A stretch of DNA of 64,000 nucleotides from Caproiciproducens faecalis (GCF_019448085.1 NZ_JAGFNZ010000002.1:558001-622000); one strand, 5' to 3'; numbered from the stretch's first letter, positions 9,376 through 18,952 are shown. Notes: a model not told the origin generated them from the sequence alone. Translations and numbers: made by a program.

Positions 9376-9924
9376 TTACTTCTTAGCGCCCTTACCGGCC
9401 TTGCCTTCCTTATGGCGGACAAATTCACCGGTATAACGAATACCCTTGCCCTTATACGGCTCAGGCGGACGTTTCTCGCGCACTTCAGCGGCAAACTGAC
9501 CAACCTGCTGCTTGTCAGGGCCCGAGATTACGATTTTGTTTGCAGTTGGGCACTCGATGGAAATACCATCGATTTCAGGAACAATGACCTGATGAGAATA
9601 GCCAAGATTCATCACAAGGTTTTTGCCCTGCTTCAACACACGGTAGCCAACGCCCAAAACGTCAAGCTCTTTCTTAAATCCGTCCGTTACGCCTACAACC
9701 ATGTTGTGGATCAGCGTGCGGGTAAGACCGTGCAGAGATTTGTTTTCTTTTTCGTCGTTGGGACGGGTGACGAGCACTTCGCTGCCTTCCACGGAAACGC
9801 TCATGTTGTGATGAACCTTCTGTGTCAGCGTGCCCTTCGGCCCCTTGACGGTGACAACGTTGCCGTCAACCTGAACGGTGACGCCAGCGGGAATATTTAT
9901 GGGTTTTCTTCCAATTCGCGACAT
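9376..9924 (-). CDS. rplF: 50S ribosomal protein L6
   Basis: The 182-residue product starts MSRIGRKPINIPAGV and contains the signature PPEPYKGKGIRY in its second repeat. L6 lies near the factor-binding centre by the sarcin-ricin loop. The lysine-rich tail (KEGKAGKGAKK) is normal. Located between rpsH and rplR. Confidence 0.97.
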   Translation of the reverse strand: MSRIGRKPINIPAGVTVQVDGNVVTVKGPKGTLTQKVHHNMSVSVEGSEVLVTRPNDEKENKSLHGLTRTLIHNMVVGVTDGFKKELDVLGVGYRVLKQGKNLVMNLGYSHQVIVPEIDGISIECPTANKIVISGPDKQQVGQFAAEVREKRPPEPYKGKGIRYTGEFVRHKEGKAGKGAKK

Positions 9925-9939
9925 TACTGCACCCCCTTG

Positions 9940-10338
9940 TTACCAGATAAATGCGAGAACCTCGCCGCCTACATTCTCTTTGCGGGCCTGACGGTCAGTC
10001 ATAATGCCCTTGGAAGTAGAAATGACAGCGATGCCCAGGCCCTTCATGACCTTTGGCAGATCCTCTGCGTTGGAATAGATACGAAGGCCTGGCTTACTGA
10101 CTCTGCGCAGACCGTTGATGGCGGAAACTTTGTTCTCGCCATACTTAAGATTTACTTTGATAATGCCCTGCTTGCCGTCCTCTGTAACCGTATAATTCTT
10201 TACATAACCCTCGTCAACAAGAATCTGCACAATGGCCTTTTTCATGTTGGAAGCGGGAATGTCAACCGAATCGTGCTTTGCAGAAACTGCATTGCGAATA
10301 CGGGTGAGCAAATCAGCAATTGTATCTGTAATTTGCAT
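9940..10338 (-). CDS. rpsH: 30S ribosomal protein S8
   Basis: The 132-residue product begins [17 protein letters not shown] and has the C-terminal motif [20 protein letters not shown], diagnostic of S8, a central-domain 16S rRNA binder. In E. coli S8 represses the spc operon; no matching mRNA site was identified here. Located between rpsZ and rplF. Confidence 0.97.
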   Translation of the reverse strand: MQITDTIADLLTRIRNAVSAKHDSVDIPASNMKKAIVQILVDEGYVKNYTVTEDGKQGIIKVNLKYGENKVSAINGLRRVSKPGLRIYSNAEDLPKVMKGLGIAVISTSKGIMTDRQARKENVGGEVLAFIW

Positions 10339-10361
10339 ACCGTTACCTCCTTTGCTAAGCT

Positions 10362-10547
10362 TTACCAGCTGGCCTTTTTCACGCCCGGGATCTCACCTTT
10401 GTGAGCAAGCTCCCTAAAGCATATACGGCAAATTCCGAACTTGCGAAGGTAGGCATGCGGCCTGCCACAGATTTTGCATCTGTTATATTCGCGAGACGAG
10501 AATTTCGCAACTCTCTGCTGCTTAATTTTCATAGAAGTCTTGGCCAC
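10362..10547 (-). CDS. rpsZ: 30S ribosomal protein S14, zinc-binding type Z
   Basis: The 61-residue product is the short S14. Cys24 and Cys27 with Cys40 and Cys43 (RCKICGRP and GICRICF) form a zinc ribbon, marking the type Z form of Gram-positive bacteria rather than the longer zinc-free form. S14 lies in the small-subunit head. Located between rplE and rpsH. Confidence 0.97.
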   Translation of the reverse strand: MAKTSMKIKQQRVAKFSSREYNRCKICGRPHAYLRKFGICRICFRELAHKGEIPGVKKASW

Positions 10548-10559
10548 AATATTCCCTCC

Positions 10560-11099
10560 TTATTTCGCAAACGGGGCGCCCATGAGTGTTAAGAGCTCTC
10601 TGGATTCCTCGTCGGTGTTTGCGGTCGTTACGAAACAAATATCCATTCCGCGGACCTTGTCGATTTTGTCGTATTCGATTTCAGGGAAAATCAGCTGCTC
10701 TTTGACGCCCATGTTGTAATTGCCGCGGCCGTCGAACGAGTTGGCATTGATTCCTCTGAAGTCTCTTACGCGCGGGAGAGCAACATTGAAGAGCCTGTCT
10801 AAGAACTCATACATTCTGTCGCCTCTGAGTGTTACCTTAACGCCGATATTCATGCCCTCACGGAGCTTAAAGTTAGCAACTGATTTCTTCGCTTTGCAGA
10901 TCATCGGCTTCTGGCCGGTAATCGTAGCGAGATCGGTTGAAATGGCGTCAATTACCTTTGCGTTTTCCTTTGCTTCGCCGGCGCCAACATTGATGACGAT
11001 CTTCTCAAGCTTCGGAATCTGCATTACGCTTTTATAAGAAAACTTTTTCATCAGCGCAGGTGCGACTTCATTTTGGTAGTATTCCTTCAGTCTTGCCAT
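10560..11099 (-). CDS. rplE: 50S ribosomal protein L5
   Basis: The 179-residue product starts [20 protein letters not shown] and contains [22 protein letters not shown] and [17 protein letters not shown], typical of L5, which binds 5S rRNA and contacts P-site tRNA. Located between rplX and rpsZ with a good ribosome binding site. Confidence 0.97.
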   Translation of the reverse strand: MARLKEYYQNEVAPALMKKFSYKSVMQIPKLEKIVINVGAGEAKENAKVIDAISTDLATITGQKPMICKAKKSVANFKLREGMNIGVKVTLRGDRMYEFLDRLFNVALPRVRDFRGINANSFDGRGNYNMGVKEQLIFPEIEYDKIDKVRGMDICFVTTANTDEESRELLTLMGAPFAK

Positions 11100-11115
11100 G
11101 TCGTTTTATCCTCCC

Positions 11116-11436
11116 TTACAGCGCTTCGCCGCATTTTTTGCAAACGCGTTCCTTAGTGCCGTCCTCATAAATCTTATGCGAGACACGTGTGGGTTTGCCG
11201 CAGCGGGGGCAAACGACCTGAACCTTACAGGCATACAGTGCGCTTTCGGCTTTTACGATACCGCCCTGTTCACCCATTTTGCGGGCTTTAACATGCTTAG
11301 AAACCATGTTGCGGCCCTCAACGATGACCTTCCCCTCTTCAGGGCTTACGGCCAGAACTTTGCCCTTCTTGCCGCGTTCTTTGCCATTTAAAATGACGAC
11401 GGTGTCACCCGTTTTAACATGAACTTTTTTATTCAT
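11116..11436 (-). CDS. rplX: 50S ribosomal protein L24
   Basis: The 106-residue product has the KOW motif (VKTGDTVVILNGKERGKKGK) near its start and a zinc-type C-terminal part with CPRCGKPTR and CKKCGEAL. L24 initiates 50S assembly. The ATG at 11436 is chosen because GGAGGTG lies 7 bases upstream; a longer in-frame start at 11472 would overlap rplN. Confidence 0.96.
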   Translation of the reverse strand: MNKKVHVKTGDTVVILNGKERGKKGKVLAVSPEEGKVIVEGRNMVSKHVKARKMGEQGGIVKAESALYACKVQVVCPRCGKPTRVSHKIYEDGTKERVCKKCGEAL

Positions 11437-11452
11437 CAGTGAGCACCTCCCA

Positions 11453-11821
11453 TCATAGCACTTCAGGGGCAAGACTTAAGATTTTCAAATAGTCTTTGTC
11501 ACGCAGTTCTCTGGCCACAGGCCCGAAAATACGTGTTCCCCTCGGATTTTTGTCGTCTTTGATGAGGACAGCCGCGTTTTCGTCAAAGCGGATGTATGTT
11601 CCATCATCACGGCGAACGCCAAAAGCAGTGCGAACAATGACTGCCTTAACGACTTCGCCTTTTTTTACAGTGCCGCCCGGAGCCGCTTTTTTAACGGAAG
11701 CGACCACGACGTCACCTATATTGGCATACCTTCTGCCGGTACCGCCGAGAACGCGGATGCACATAAGCTGCTTCGCGCCGGTGTTGTCGGCAACGTTGAG
11801 GTAAGTCTGCTGTTGAATCAC
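11453..11821 (-). CDS. rplN: 50S ribosomal protein L14
   Basis: The 122-residue product starts [21 protein letters not shown] and contains [18 protein letters not shown], a complete L14. It forms an intersubunit bridge and is the docking site of the silencing factor RsfS. Located between rpsQ and rplX. Confidence 0.98.
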   Translation of the reverse strand: MIQQQTYLNVADNTGAKQLMCIRVLGGTGRRYANIGDVVVASVKKAAPGGTVKKGEVVKAVIVRTAFGVRRDDGTYIRFDENAAVLIKDDKNPRGTRIFGPVARELRDKDYLKILSLAPEVL

Positions 11822-11851
11822 AGTGCGTTCCTCCTTTGCTTAAAGCCAAAA

Positions 11852-12109
11852 TTATTTGGCTTTCTCTATAATCTCGACGAGACGCCATCTTTTCTCTTTG
11901 CTAAGCGGACGGGTCTCCATCACACGCACGCGGTCACCGATTGTGCATTCATTGTTTTCATCATGTGCCTTCAGCTTCACGGTACGCTTGATAATTTTGT
12001 TGTAAAGCGGATGCTTTACTCTATTTTCTATTGCAACCACGATAGTCTTATCCATCTTGTTGCTGACGACCTTGCCAACCTCTGCTTTTCTAATATTCCT
12101 ATCGCTCAC
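11852..12109 (-). CDS. rpsQ: 30S ribosomal protein S17
   Basis: The 85-residue OB-fold product contains [20 protein letters not shown] and [20 protein letters not shown], the S17 signatures. S17 binds 16S rRNA early in assembly. Located between rpmC and rplN. Confidence 0.97.
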   Translation of the reverse strand: MSDRNIRKAEVGKVVSNKMDKTIVVAIENRVKHPLYNKIIKRTVKLKAHDENNECTIGDRVRVMETRPLSKEKRWRLVEIIEKAK

Positions 12110-12128
12110 AGATTAATCCTCCCTTCCG

Positions 12129-12335
12129 TTACGCATTTGCGCTGCCCTTGATTTCGATCTCGCGCAAAACTGTTTTGACACGGGCGATATCCTTTTTGAC
12201 AGCGGAGATACGCATCGGGTTATCGAGCTGATTAATGGCAAGTTGGAAACGCAGGTTGAAAAGCTCGGCCTTGAGGTCCTTAAGCTTACTTTCAAGCTCT
12301 GCTGTAGTTAATTCTCTGACTTCTGAGGCCTTCAT
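12129..12335 (-). CDS. rpmC: 50S ribosomal protein L29
   Basis: The 68-residue product is an all-helical L29 ([20 protein letters not shown], then [16 protein letters not shown]). It lies at the exit tunnel and helps dock SRP and trigger factor. Its ATG shares one base with the rplP stop codon (TAATG), so translation is likely coupled. Confidence 0.97.
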   Translation of the reverse strand: MKASEVRELTTAELESKLKDLKAELFNLRFQLAINQLDNPMRISAVKKDIARVKTVLREIEIKGSANA

Positions 12336-12760
12336 TACTGCTCACCACCCGTTTCTTCCTTCTTAACAAACTTGCACTTAATCGGCAGTTTGTTGGACGC
12401 CAGACGTAAAGCTTCTCTCGCAGTTTCTTCGGAAACTCCGCCGATTTCAAACATAACTCTGCCCGGTTTTACAACTGCGACCCAGTACTCAGGGGAACCT
12501 TTACCGGAACCCATTCGGGTTTCTGCCGGTTTCTGAGTGATCGGCTTGTCTGGGAAAATCTTGATCCATACCTGACCAAATCTTTTGCAGTAACGTGTCA
12601 TAGCAACACGAGCCGCTTCAATCTGGTTAGAAGTAATCCATGCCGGCTCTAAGGCCTGAAGGCCGAAATCGCCGTAAGTTACCTTGTTCCCGCGGTAGCA
12701 CTTTCCGGTCATACGGCCGCGATGTACTTTGCGGTATTTTACACGTTTAGGCAACAGCAT
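12335..12760 (-). CDS. rplP: 50S ribosomal protein L16
   Basis: The 141-residue product begins [19 protein letters not shown] and contains [19 protein letters not shown], the L16 signature. L16 positions tRNA near the A site. It overlaps rpsC and rpmC by one base each. The C-terminus is Lys/Glu-rich and slightly divergent, as usual. Confidence 0.97.
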   Translation of the reverse strand: MLLPKRVKYRKVHRGRMTGKCYRGNKVTYGDFGLQALEPAWITSNQIEAARVAMTRYCKRFGQVWIKIFPDKPITQKPAETRMGSGKGSPEYWVAVVKPGRVMFEIGGVSEETAREALRLASNKLPIKCKFVKKEETGGEQ

Positions 12761-13425
12761 TATTTACTGCCTCCTTCCTTACGAGGCTTGCGGTTGTCCA
12801 CAAGGACTTCGCCTCTGTAAATCCAGACCTTTACGCCAATGCGGCCATAGGTTGTGGCAGCCTCGGCAAAGCCGTAGTCGATGTCGGCACGGATGGTCTG
12901 AAGGGGAATCGTACCGTCATGGTACTGCTCGCGTCTTGCAATTTCAGCACCGCCCAGACGACCGGACACCTGGGTTTTAATACCCTTGGCGCCAAGCTTC
13001 ATGGCACGGCCGATGCACTGCTTCATTGCGCGGCGGAAAGAAATTCTCTTTTCGAGCTGCTGTGCAATGTTTTCAGCAACAAGCTGAGCGTTTAAGTCAG
13101 GGGACTTTACCTCTACAATGTTGATTGTAACAGGCTTCTTGAGGATGCTCTCGCACTGAAGACGGAGTTTCTCAATTTCTGCGCCGCCCCTGCCGATTAC
13201 CATACCCGGCTTGGCACAGTGAATATGAACGCGAACCTTGGAAGCGTCACGCTCAATTTCAATTTTCGGAATGCCTGCCGGATAAAGCTGCTTCTTCAGC
13301 ACCTTGCGCAGTTTGTAGTCTTCAACGAGAGTATCGCCGAAAACGTTGTCCTTCGCGAACCAGCGGGAATCCCAATCTTTAATTATGCCCACGCGAAACC
13401 CGTGGGGATTTATTTTCTGGCCCAT
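12760..13425 (-). CDS. rpsC: 30S ribosomal protein S3
   Basis: The 221-residue product starts [20 protein letters not shown]. It has the KH domain with [13 protein letters not shown] near residue 77 and the C-terminal domain with [21 protein letters not shown]3 lines the mRNA entry channel and has helicase function with S4 and S5. Located between rplV and rplP. Confidence 0.98.
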   Translation of the reverse strand: MGQKINPHGFRVGIIKDWDSRWFAKDNVFGDTLVEDYKLRKVLKKQLYPAGIPKIEIERDASKVRVHIHCAKPGMVIGRGGAEIEKLRLQCESILKKPVTINIVEVKSPDLNAQLVAENIAQQLEKRISFRRAMKQCIGRAMKLGAKGIKTQVSGRLGGAEIARREQYHDGTIPLQTIRADIDYGFAEAATTYGRIGVKVWIYRGEVLVDNRKPRKEGGSK

Positions 13426-13445
13426 AGTTTACCTCCTCTTCCGCC

Positions 13446-13790
13446 TTATTCTTTTTCCTTGAGCACGAGGGTAACGTGCGAAGTTCTCTTCTCAATTCTA
13501 AACGCGCGACCCTGCGCTCTGGGACGAATGCGCTTGAGGATCGGGCCCGGACATACGAAGCATTCCGCAACGTAAAGTCTGGAAACATCCATATTGTGGT
13601 TATTCTCAGCGTTAGCCATGGCCGACTTCAATAACTTCTGCAGATATTCTGTGGCGGCCTTTGGTGTATTCTTGAGGATAGCCATTGCAACGTCAGCCGG
13701 CTTGTTGCGAATGAGATCAAGCACGATCTGAACCTTGCGGGGCGAAATACGGGCGTACTTTAAATAAGCCCTTGCTTCCATGCTATACAC
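13446..13790 (-). CDS. rplV: 50S ribosomal protein L22
   Basis: The 114-residue product ([20 protein letters not shown], later [17 protein letters not shown]) is L22, whose extended hairpin lines the exit tunnel and is a macrolide-resistance site. The RAQGRA hairpin tip is intact. Located between rpsS and rpsC. Confidence 0.97.
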   Translation of the reverse strand: MYSMEARAYLKYARISPRKVQIVLDLIRNKPADVAMAILKNTPKAATEYLQKLLKSAMANAENNHNMDVSRLYVAECFVCPGPILKRIRPRAQGRAFRIEKRTSHVTLVLKEKE

Positions 13791-13802
13791 TCCTTTCGGC
13801 CG

Positions 13803-14084
13803 TTATCTACTCGGCGATGATGTTTTGGAACCGGCATGTCCTTTAAAAGTTCTGGTGGGTGCAAACTCGCCGAGCTTGTGACCGACCATATCTTCCGTTA
13901 CATAAACCGGAACGTGCTTGCGGCCGTCGTGGACCGCGATTGTATGACCAACGAAATCAGGGAAAATGATGGAGGCTCTGCTCCATGTTTTGATGATTTT
14001 CTTTTCGCCGGCCGCGTTCATTTCTTGAATCCTTTTAAGCAGCACAGGCTGAACATAAGGACCCTTTTTTATGCTTCTGCCCAT
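13803..14084 (-). CDS. rpsS: 30S ribosomal protein S19
   Basis: The 93-residue product starts [19 protein letters not shown] and contains [18 protein letters not shown], diagnostic of S19, which pairs with S13 in the small-subunit head. Located between rplB and rplV. Confidence 0.97.
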   Translation of the reverse strand: MGRSIKKGPYVQPVLLKRIQEMNAAGEKKIIKTWSRASIIFPDFVGHTIAVHDGRKHVPVYVTEDMVGHKLGEFAPTRTFKGHAGSKTSSPSR

Positions 14085-14110
14085 AGATGATAAGCTCCTT
14101 TCTGTACGCC

Positions 14111-14944
14111 TTATTTGCCGTTTCTGCGCTTGACGATAAATTTATCGGAGCGGTTGTGGTGAGCGCGGGTTTTGTAACCGAGTGCAGGTTTACCCCACGG
14201 GGTAACAGGTCCCGGACGGCCCACAGGGGATTTGCCTTCGCCGCCGCCGTGCGGATGGTCGTTCGGGTTCATAACAGAACCGCGGACTGTCGGTCTCCAG
14301 CCCATGTGGCGTTTCCGTCCGGCTTTGCCGAGCTTCACGTTTTCATGGTCAATGTTGCTGACCTGGCCGATGGTGGCCATGCAGGTGACCGATACGTTGC
14401 GAAGTTCGCCGGAGGGCAGTCTCAGAAGAGCCATTCCGTTTTCCTTCGCCATCAGCTGAGCCATGTTGCCGGCAGCGCGTGCCAGCTGGGCACCCTTGCC
14501 CGGGTAAAGCTCAACGTTGTGGATAAAGGTACCGACGGGGATATTCTCAAGCGGAAGGGCGTTGCCCGGCTTGATATCTGCTCCAGTACCGGAAACAACA
14601 ACATCGCCGACTTTCAGGCCGTTTGGAGCGATGATGTATCTTTTTTCACCGTCCTCATACTGCACAAGTGCAATAAAGGCGGAACGGTTCGGGTCGTACT
14701 CAATGGTGAGAACGCTGCCCGGCGCGTCAAACTTCTGACGCTTAAAGTCGATAATACGATACTTTTTACGGTTTCCGCCACCGCGGTGACGAACTGTAAT
14801 TCTACCGTAGCTGTTGCGGCCGGATTTGTTGCTGATGGAAGTCAGCAGGCTCTTTTCCGGTGCAACCTTGCTCAGTCCGGAATAGTCCGTAACGGACATA
14901 TTACGTCTGGAAGCCGTGGTAGGTTTAAAGTTAATAATAGGCAT
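14111..14944 (-). CDS. rplB: 50S ribosomal protein L2
   Basis: The 277-residue product has the OB/SH3-like domains and the conserved C-terminal segment [20 protein letters not shown], including the histidine near the peptidyl transferase centre. L2 is needed for subunit joining. Located between rplW and rpsS. Confidence 0.98.
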   Translation of the reverse strand: MPIINFKPTTASRRNMSVTDYSGLSKVAPEKSLLTSISNKSGRNSYGRITVRHRGGGNRKKYRIIDFKRQKFDAPGSVLTIEYDPNRSAFIALVQYEDGEKRYIIAPNGLKVGDVVVSGTGADIKPGNALPLENIPVGTFIHNVELYPGKGAQLARAAGNMAQLMAKENGMALLRLPSGELRNVSVTCMATIGQVSNIDHENVKLGKAGRKRHMGWRPTVRGSVMNPNDHPHGGGEGKSPVGRPGPVTPWGKPALGYKTRAHHNRSDKFIVKRRNGK

Positions 14945-15021
14945 TAGGTTTCACACTCCTCATGATGGCTTTGCGGGGAATGCCCTTTCCCCATCCTTGC
15001 CTCTGCGTTTTCAGGCAGAGT

Positions 15022-15312
15022 TTACATCATGCCTTCAAAAAATTCGATTGTCTTGCTGTCGGCGGTAAGGGTGACGTAGGCTTTCTTCCAGGAAGAAGTG
15101 TAGCCTTCGTTTTTGCCCTGACGGCGGAACTGGCCTCTTACATGCAGGGTGTTGACCTTGCTGACCTTTACGCCGAAAAGGGTTTCAACCGCTCTTGCGA
15201 TATCGATTTTTGTGGCATCCTTGGCAACTTCAAAGGTGTACTTCTTCATGCCAATACCGGCCATGCTTTTTTCGGTGATAATGGGGCGGAGAATAATGTC
15301 CTGTGCTGCCAT
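15022..15312 (-). CDS. rplW: 50S ribosomal protein L23
   Basis: The 96-residue product (MAAQDIILRPIITEKSMAGI, later FGVKVSKVNTLHVRGQFRR) is L23, the exit-tunnel docking site for trigger factor and SRP. Its start overlaps the rplD stop by one base. Confidence 0.97.
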   Translation of the reverse strand: MAAQDIILRPIITEKSMAGIGMKKYTFEVAKDATKIDIARAVETLFGVKVSKVNTLHVRGQFRRQGKNEGYTSSWKKAYVTLTADSKTIEFFEGMM

Positions 15313-15935
15313 TATGCATACACCTCCTCGATCTGAGCTACGGCATCCTTGAGCACGATGAACTTGTCAGCGTTCAGGATGTCATAGACATTCAGGGTGT
15401 TGGCCATTGCTGTCTTAACGCCCGGAATATTCTTAGCCGAAGCGATCACCTTTTCGTTCACCTCGGGGAGAACGATGAGTGTCTTCTTTTCGGAGCCGAT
15501 TGCCTTGAGCATTGCTGCGATGGTCTTTGTCTTATACTCGTCAAGTGAAATCTTGTCAAGCACGATCATCTCGTTGTCGATCACCTTGCTTGAAAGAGCT
15601 GACTTCATGGCAAGACGTCTTACCTTTTTGTTTAAAGAATAGCTGTAGTCGCGCGGCTTCGGGGCAAATACGATACCGCCGTGAGTCCACTGCGGTGAAC
15701 GTGTGGAGCCCTGTCTTGCGTGACCGGTGCCCTTCTGTCTCCACGGCTTTCTTCCGCCGCCGGAAACCTCGGCGCGGGTCAGAGCCGACTGAGTTCCCTG
15801 ACGCTGGTTTGCAAGGTAGTTGACTACCATGTCGTGCAAAACCTTTGCGTTGGGTTCAATTCCGAATATGGCTTCGGAAAGGTCAATTTTTTCTATTTCT
15901 TTACCGGCCATATCAAGTACTGCTACTGTAGGCAT
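15312..15935 (-). CDS. rplD: 50S ribosomal protein L4
   Basis: The 207-residue product contains the extended loop GGGRKPWRQKGTGHARQGSTR that reaches the exit tunnel, followed by SPQWTHGGIVFAPKPRDYS. L4 is an early assembly protein and, in E. coli, represses the S10 operon through its leader; whether it acts on the leader at 16967-17265 here is unknown. Confidence 0.97.
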   Translation of the reverse strand: MPTVAVLDMAGKEIEKIDLSEAIFGIEPNAKVLHDMVVNYLANQRQGTQSALTRAEVSGGGRKPWRQKGTGHARQGSTRSPQWTHGGIVFAPKPRDYSYSLNKKVRRLAMKSALSSKVIDNEMIVLDKISLDEYKTKTIAAMLKAIGSEKKTLIVLPEVNEKVIASAKNIPGVKTAMANTLNVYDILNADKFIVLKDAVAQIEEVYA

Positions 15936-15953
15936 TCCAAATTCCTCCTTCCC

Positions 15954-16586
15954 TTACGCCTTAACGCTGTCATGGATTACTACGATTCCGCCGTTCGGTC
16001 CGGGAACTGCGCCCTTAATAGCAATCAGATTGTTTTCTGCATCCACTTTGGCAACGGTCAGATTCTGAACCGTAACCTTCTCGGCGCCCAGGTGACCAGC
16101 CATCTTCAAACCGGGGTACACTCTTGACGGATCCGAGCAGGAACCATTGGAACCGCCATGGCGGGCAACAGGGCCGGAACCATGGGTTTCCTTCAATCTC
16201 TGGAAATTCCAGCGCTTAATTACGCCGGCGTATCCCTTACCTTTGCTGGTGCCGGTGACGTCAATCTTGTCGCCTGCAGCAAACGTGTCCGCCTTTACAA
16301 GATCGCCCACATTGTAAGCGTCCGTGTTTTCCACGCGGAACTCTCTGAGGGTTTTCTTGGGGGCGACATCCGCTTTTGCAAAGTGGCCCTTCATAGGCTT
16401 TGTGACCTTCTGCGGCTTTAAATCGCCGTAGCCCATCTGGATTGCCGCGTAACCGTCGTTTTCAACCGTCTTTTTCTGTGAGATAACACAGGGACCGGCC
16501 TGAACAACCGTTACAGGGATGACATTTCCCTTTTCGTCGAAAATCTGCGTCATGCCGACTTTCTTGCCGATAATACCTTTTTGCAT
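15954..16586 (-). CDS. rplC: 50S ribosomal protein L3
   Basis: The 210-residue product starts [20 protein letters not shown] and contains [16 protein letters not shown], the loop whose glutamine in some bacteria is methylated by PrmB. L3 starts 50S assembly. Located between rpsJ and rplD with a ribosome binding site AGGAGG. Confidence 0.98.
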   Translation of the reverse strand: MQKGIIGKKVGMTQIFDEKGNVIPVTVVQAGPCVISQKKTVENDGYAAIQMGYGDLKPQKVTKPMKGHFAKADVAPKKTLREFRVENTDAYNVGDLVKADTFAAGDKIDVTGTSKGKGYAGVIKRWNFQRLKETHGSGPVARHGGSNGSCSDPSRVYPGLKMAGHLGAEKVTVQNLTVAKVDAENNLIAIKGAVPGPNGGIVVIHDSVKA

Positions 16587-16654
16587 TATTTTACCTCCTA
16601 TGCAGGTTATTGGTTGGCATTTGCCAACTTGACCTCGGCCGCCGGTTGGTTAAA

Positions 16655-16966
16655 CTAGAGTTTAATCTCTATTTCAACACCTGCGGGGAGCTCTAGACCC
16701 ATCAAAGCCTCTACGGTTTTGTTGGATGGTCTGAGAATGTCGATAAGTCTCTTGTGTGTTCTCATCTCGAATTGCTCACGGCTGTCCTTGTACTTGTGAA
16801 CAGCGCGCAGGATCGTGATGATCTGCTTCTCTGTCGGGAGCGGAACAGGTCCGGAAACCCTTGCGCCCGTACGCTTCGCTGTCTGTACAATCTTTTCAGC
16901 CGACTGATCAACCAACTGATGATCGTAACCCTTAATTCTTATCCTGATTTTCTCCTTGACTGCCAC
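16655..16966 (-). CDS. rpsJ: 30S ribosomal protein S10
   Basis: The 103-residue product ([20 protein letters not shown] onward, ending [12 protein letters not shown]) is S10/NusE, which acts in the ribosome and in antitermination with NusB. A GTG at 16966 is chosen as start because GGAGG lies 9 bases upstream and the length then equals the family norm; an ATG at 17047 would add 27 unrelated residues. It is the first gene of the operon; rpsL, rpsG, fusA and tuf are not directly upstream. Confidence 0.96.
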   Translation of the reverse strand: MAVKEKIRIRIKGYDHQLVDQSAEKIVQTAKRTGARVSGPVPLPTEKQIITILRAVHKYKDSREQFEMRTHKRLIDILRPSNKTVEALMGLELPAGVEIEIKL

Positions 16967-17265
16967 TGTGAATCGCCTCCTTATTGTAGTTGGCGGGCGG
17001 CGTTTCTTAAATCCTAACACTGTGCCGGGTGTTCCCTCATAACACATTTAAAAACCGGATTCACTTTTACAAGTTAAATCCGGGTGTAGGCATAAAAAAC
17101 GTCTGAGCATAATAAGGTCATAGATACAGAATCATCCGCACGCTATTCACTTATCGCACGCTCAAAGTATCTGTCGCCCGGTTTAAAATCGGACATACTC
17201 CACGGAAAAACCGGCCTGTTTCAGCCGCAACCTCCCGCTTCATCGCATATCTGTCGCAGTCGTGC
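16967..17265 (-). promoter_or_regulatory. Long untranslated leader of the rpsJ operon
   Basis: About 300 bases lie between the likely transcription start and rpsJ. No gene is apparent. The minus strand contains several short complementary segments (for example AACCGG/CCGGTT and a GGGAACACCCGG block). Such leaders often carry autoregulatory ribosomal-protein sites, but I cannot assign this one to a known class by eye. Confidence 0.45.
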
Positions 17266-17271
17266 TTGATT

Positions 17272-17300
17272 ATAATACCATAAAAGGGTCTGTTATGCAA
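17272..17300 (-). promoter_or_regulatory. Promoter of the S10-spc-alpha operon
   Basis: On the minus strand TTGCAT and TATTAT are separated by 17 bases, with an extended TGG just before the -10. It is the best SigA-type match upstream of rpsJ. Confidence 0.75.
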
Positions 17301-17395
17301 TACTTATTTTCTCTTTATTGCAAGAAATTTATACGCAATATTTGGTTATTTTGCTAAAATATTTTTAGTCCGCAAAAGAGGCCGTAATCCGCTCT

Positions 17396-17680
17396 TTATT
17401 TGCTGTTTCTGTGCCTTCGGGTCACATAATAAACAATCGCCGCAAGCAGTACAACCGCAACCTGTGCGAAAAAGAATCCCACCTGAAACGGTGACCGGGA
17501 AATCAGAATAGAAGTCGGCCCGTCCGCGCCGCCAATGACCCCGACCGACATCCCTGTATTTGAAAACAGTTTGATGCCAACCAGAAGCAGGGTACCCAAA
17601 TAGACGCAAACCAGCGCTGCCAGAATTTTTTCATCAAAATGCCCCTCCGTTTCCGTTTTCACCTTAGGAACACCTATCAT
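17396..17680 (-). CDS. OadB-motif small membrane protein
   Basis: The product is at most 94 residues, with hydrophobic helices at about 20-38 and 66-86. Between them is GVIGGADGPTSILIS, which matches the re-entrant ADGPT motif of the beta subunit of Na+-translocating decarboxylases; the full-length OadB at 20661-21800 carries GVIGAADGPTSILVS. It is far too short to be a whole beta subunit (about 380 residues) yet keeps an intact frame and a positively charged C-terminus (RRHRNSK), so it looks like an independent miniprotein rather than a decayed gene. The start is uncertain: ATG 17680 has no clear ribosome binding site and overlaps a -10-like TATAAT, while GTG 17662 has AGGTG upstream. Confidence 0.65.
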   Translation of the reverse strand: MIGVPKVKTETEGHFDEKILAALVCVYLGTLLLVGIKLFSNTGMSVGVIGGADGPTSILISRSPFQVGFFFAQVAVVLLAAIVYYVTRRHRNSK

Positions 17681-17749
17681 TATAATGGTATTTCAGGCAA
17701 AAAGCAACCGGAGGGGCCATCATTCAATTTTCAGATAAGCCGGTTCCTC

Positions 17750-18595
17750 TTAGAGGAAATTCTTCCAGATCTCGTTGCTGGTAGCAAAGGGTTTGACCTG
17801 TGCGTAAGTCAGGCTGAGTTTTACGAGGCGTTTTTCGGGCTTTGTAATCTGGAAGGCAAAGCCGACGTCGTATTTCGTGAAATAAACTGAGCCGGACTCC
17901 AGCGCGGACTTAATGACGCTTGCCGTCACGGACGGAGCAATGTCGGAGCTAAGCTGCTGCTTCGCGGCTGTTTCCAAAGCCTTGTAGAGCGCGTCGTTCT
18001 TTACAATCAGATCTTTCATTTCCAGTGCGGTGCCGGTTTTCAGGTTGATGTTCATTGCGCGGAGGGTATGGTCATTGTCCGCATTGGCCGAAAGCTTCAC
18101 ATATTCGTTGAAGCCAAGGCTGATAAAACCGGTACCCTCATAGGTTACGTCACTGTTGACTTTGACCGTGGTCTTATTGGTTTTTACGCCGGTGCCTAAA
18201 GAATTGATTGTCTTCAGCGCAGAGGTTTTAATCGCCGTGTTCACTTTATCCGCATTGCTGATTTTTCCGGAAAGCACCGGATAAGATGCGGAATAGGACA
18301 TGTTGCCGTTTTTGTAGCTGTACTTCTCGTCCTTGACCGTATAGGTACCGTTGTTTAAACCGGAAACAGCCTTGTTGTTTTCCACCCTCGGGGCCTGGCT
18401 CGGTACGGACGGCTTGCTGGATTCCGCCGCGGACGATGCCGCCCCGGAAACCGTGCCGCTCGGTACGGCGCCGGAAGCCGTTTGGCTGGATGCACCGGAT
18501 ACAGTGTTATTCTGGGTTGGGGCAGCCTGTCCCTTGCAGGCCGACATAGACAACACCATGGCAAGCGCGCAGATCAGCGCCAATAATTTTTTCAT
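17750..18595 (-). CDS. Lipoprotein with DUF4163/DUF3298 (RsiV-like) domains
   Basis: The 281-residue product starts with a lipoprotein signal peptide; the lipobox MSAC puts the lipidated Cys at residue 20. A Ser/Thr/Ala-rich linker (about 25-75) leads to a domain with YSYKNGNMSYSASYPVLSG (DUF4163-like, about 90-180) and a DUF3298-like part (about 190-281) ending VYFTKYDVGFAF and a short tail. This arrangement is seen in extracytoplasmic PdaC- and RsiV-type proteins that bind cell-wall-related ligands. No catalytic deacetylase domain is present. It is monocistronic by appearance. Function unknown; a cell-envelope role is inference. Confidence 0.75.
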   Translation of the reverse strand: MKKLLALICALAMVLSMSACKGQAAPTQNNTVSGASSQTASGAVPSGTVSGAASSAAESSKPSVPSQAPRVENNKAVSGLNNGTYTVKDEKYSYKNGNMSYSASYPVLSGKISNADKVNTAIKTSALKTINSLGTGVKTNKTTVKVNSDVTYEGTGFISLGFNEYVKLSANADNDHTLRAMNINLKTGTALEMKDLIVKNDALYKALETAAKQQLSSDIAPSVTASVIKSALESGSVYFTKYDVGFAFQITKPEKRLVKLSLTYAQVKPFATSNEIWKNFL

Positions 18596-18820
18596 GATTC
18601 ATTCACTCCTTAAGTATTTCTGTTTCTCTTGTTTTATGGAAGGCCCGATGACGTGCCTCCGTATGCCGCAACGTATCCGCAAAAAGACGGATACACACGA
18701 ATTCATATAATCCATCTGCCAACGTTGCTTAATGCTACCATATTCAACCACAAAAATCAACTTACAAACATGTTATGAAAATGACAAATATCCTCTTGTC
18801 TGTTACCTTTTTACAGATAT

Positions 18821-18848
18821 ATTATACAGTATTTTCCACTTGAAACAA
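18821..18848 (-). promoter_or_regulatory. Candidate promoter of the lipoprotein gene
   Basis: Minus strand TTGTTT, 16 bases, TATAAT. The leader to the start at 18595 would be about 220 bases long. Confidence 0.45.
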
Positions 18849-18904
18849 ATTCATTCAGCTGTAAGAAATAAATTTAGACAATAAAGAGAATTTGGGTAAA
18901 AGCA

Positions 18905-18936
18905 GAAAAAAACCGCGGACTGCTCCGCGGTTTTTC
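18905..18936 (-). terminator. Intrinsic terminator after proS
   Basis: Minus strand AAACCGCGGA-GCAG-TCCGCGGTTT followed by T residues, 17 bases beyond the proS stop codon. Confidence 0.88.
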
Positions 18937-18952
18937 GATTATTTCAGCAGAA

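Larger units (their letters stand above)
18596..18952 (-). other. Intergenic region upstream of the lipoprotein gene
   Basis: This 357-base stretch holds the proS terminator, the promoter at 18821-18848, a second promoter-like pair (TTGATT, 17 bases, TAGCAT on the minus strand, closer to the gene) and a 7-bp hairpin (gtatccg / cggatac) in the leader. No gene or known riboswitch was recognised. Confidence 0.5.

Noticed and set aside
8941-10404. Long plus-strand open frame (487 codons) across rpsE, rplR, rplF and rpsH
   Set aside because: It is antisense to well-established ribosomal genes, has low-complexity composition and no domain pattern; GC-biased third positions of the true genes create it.
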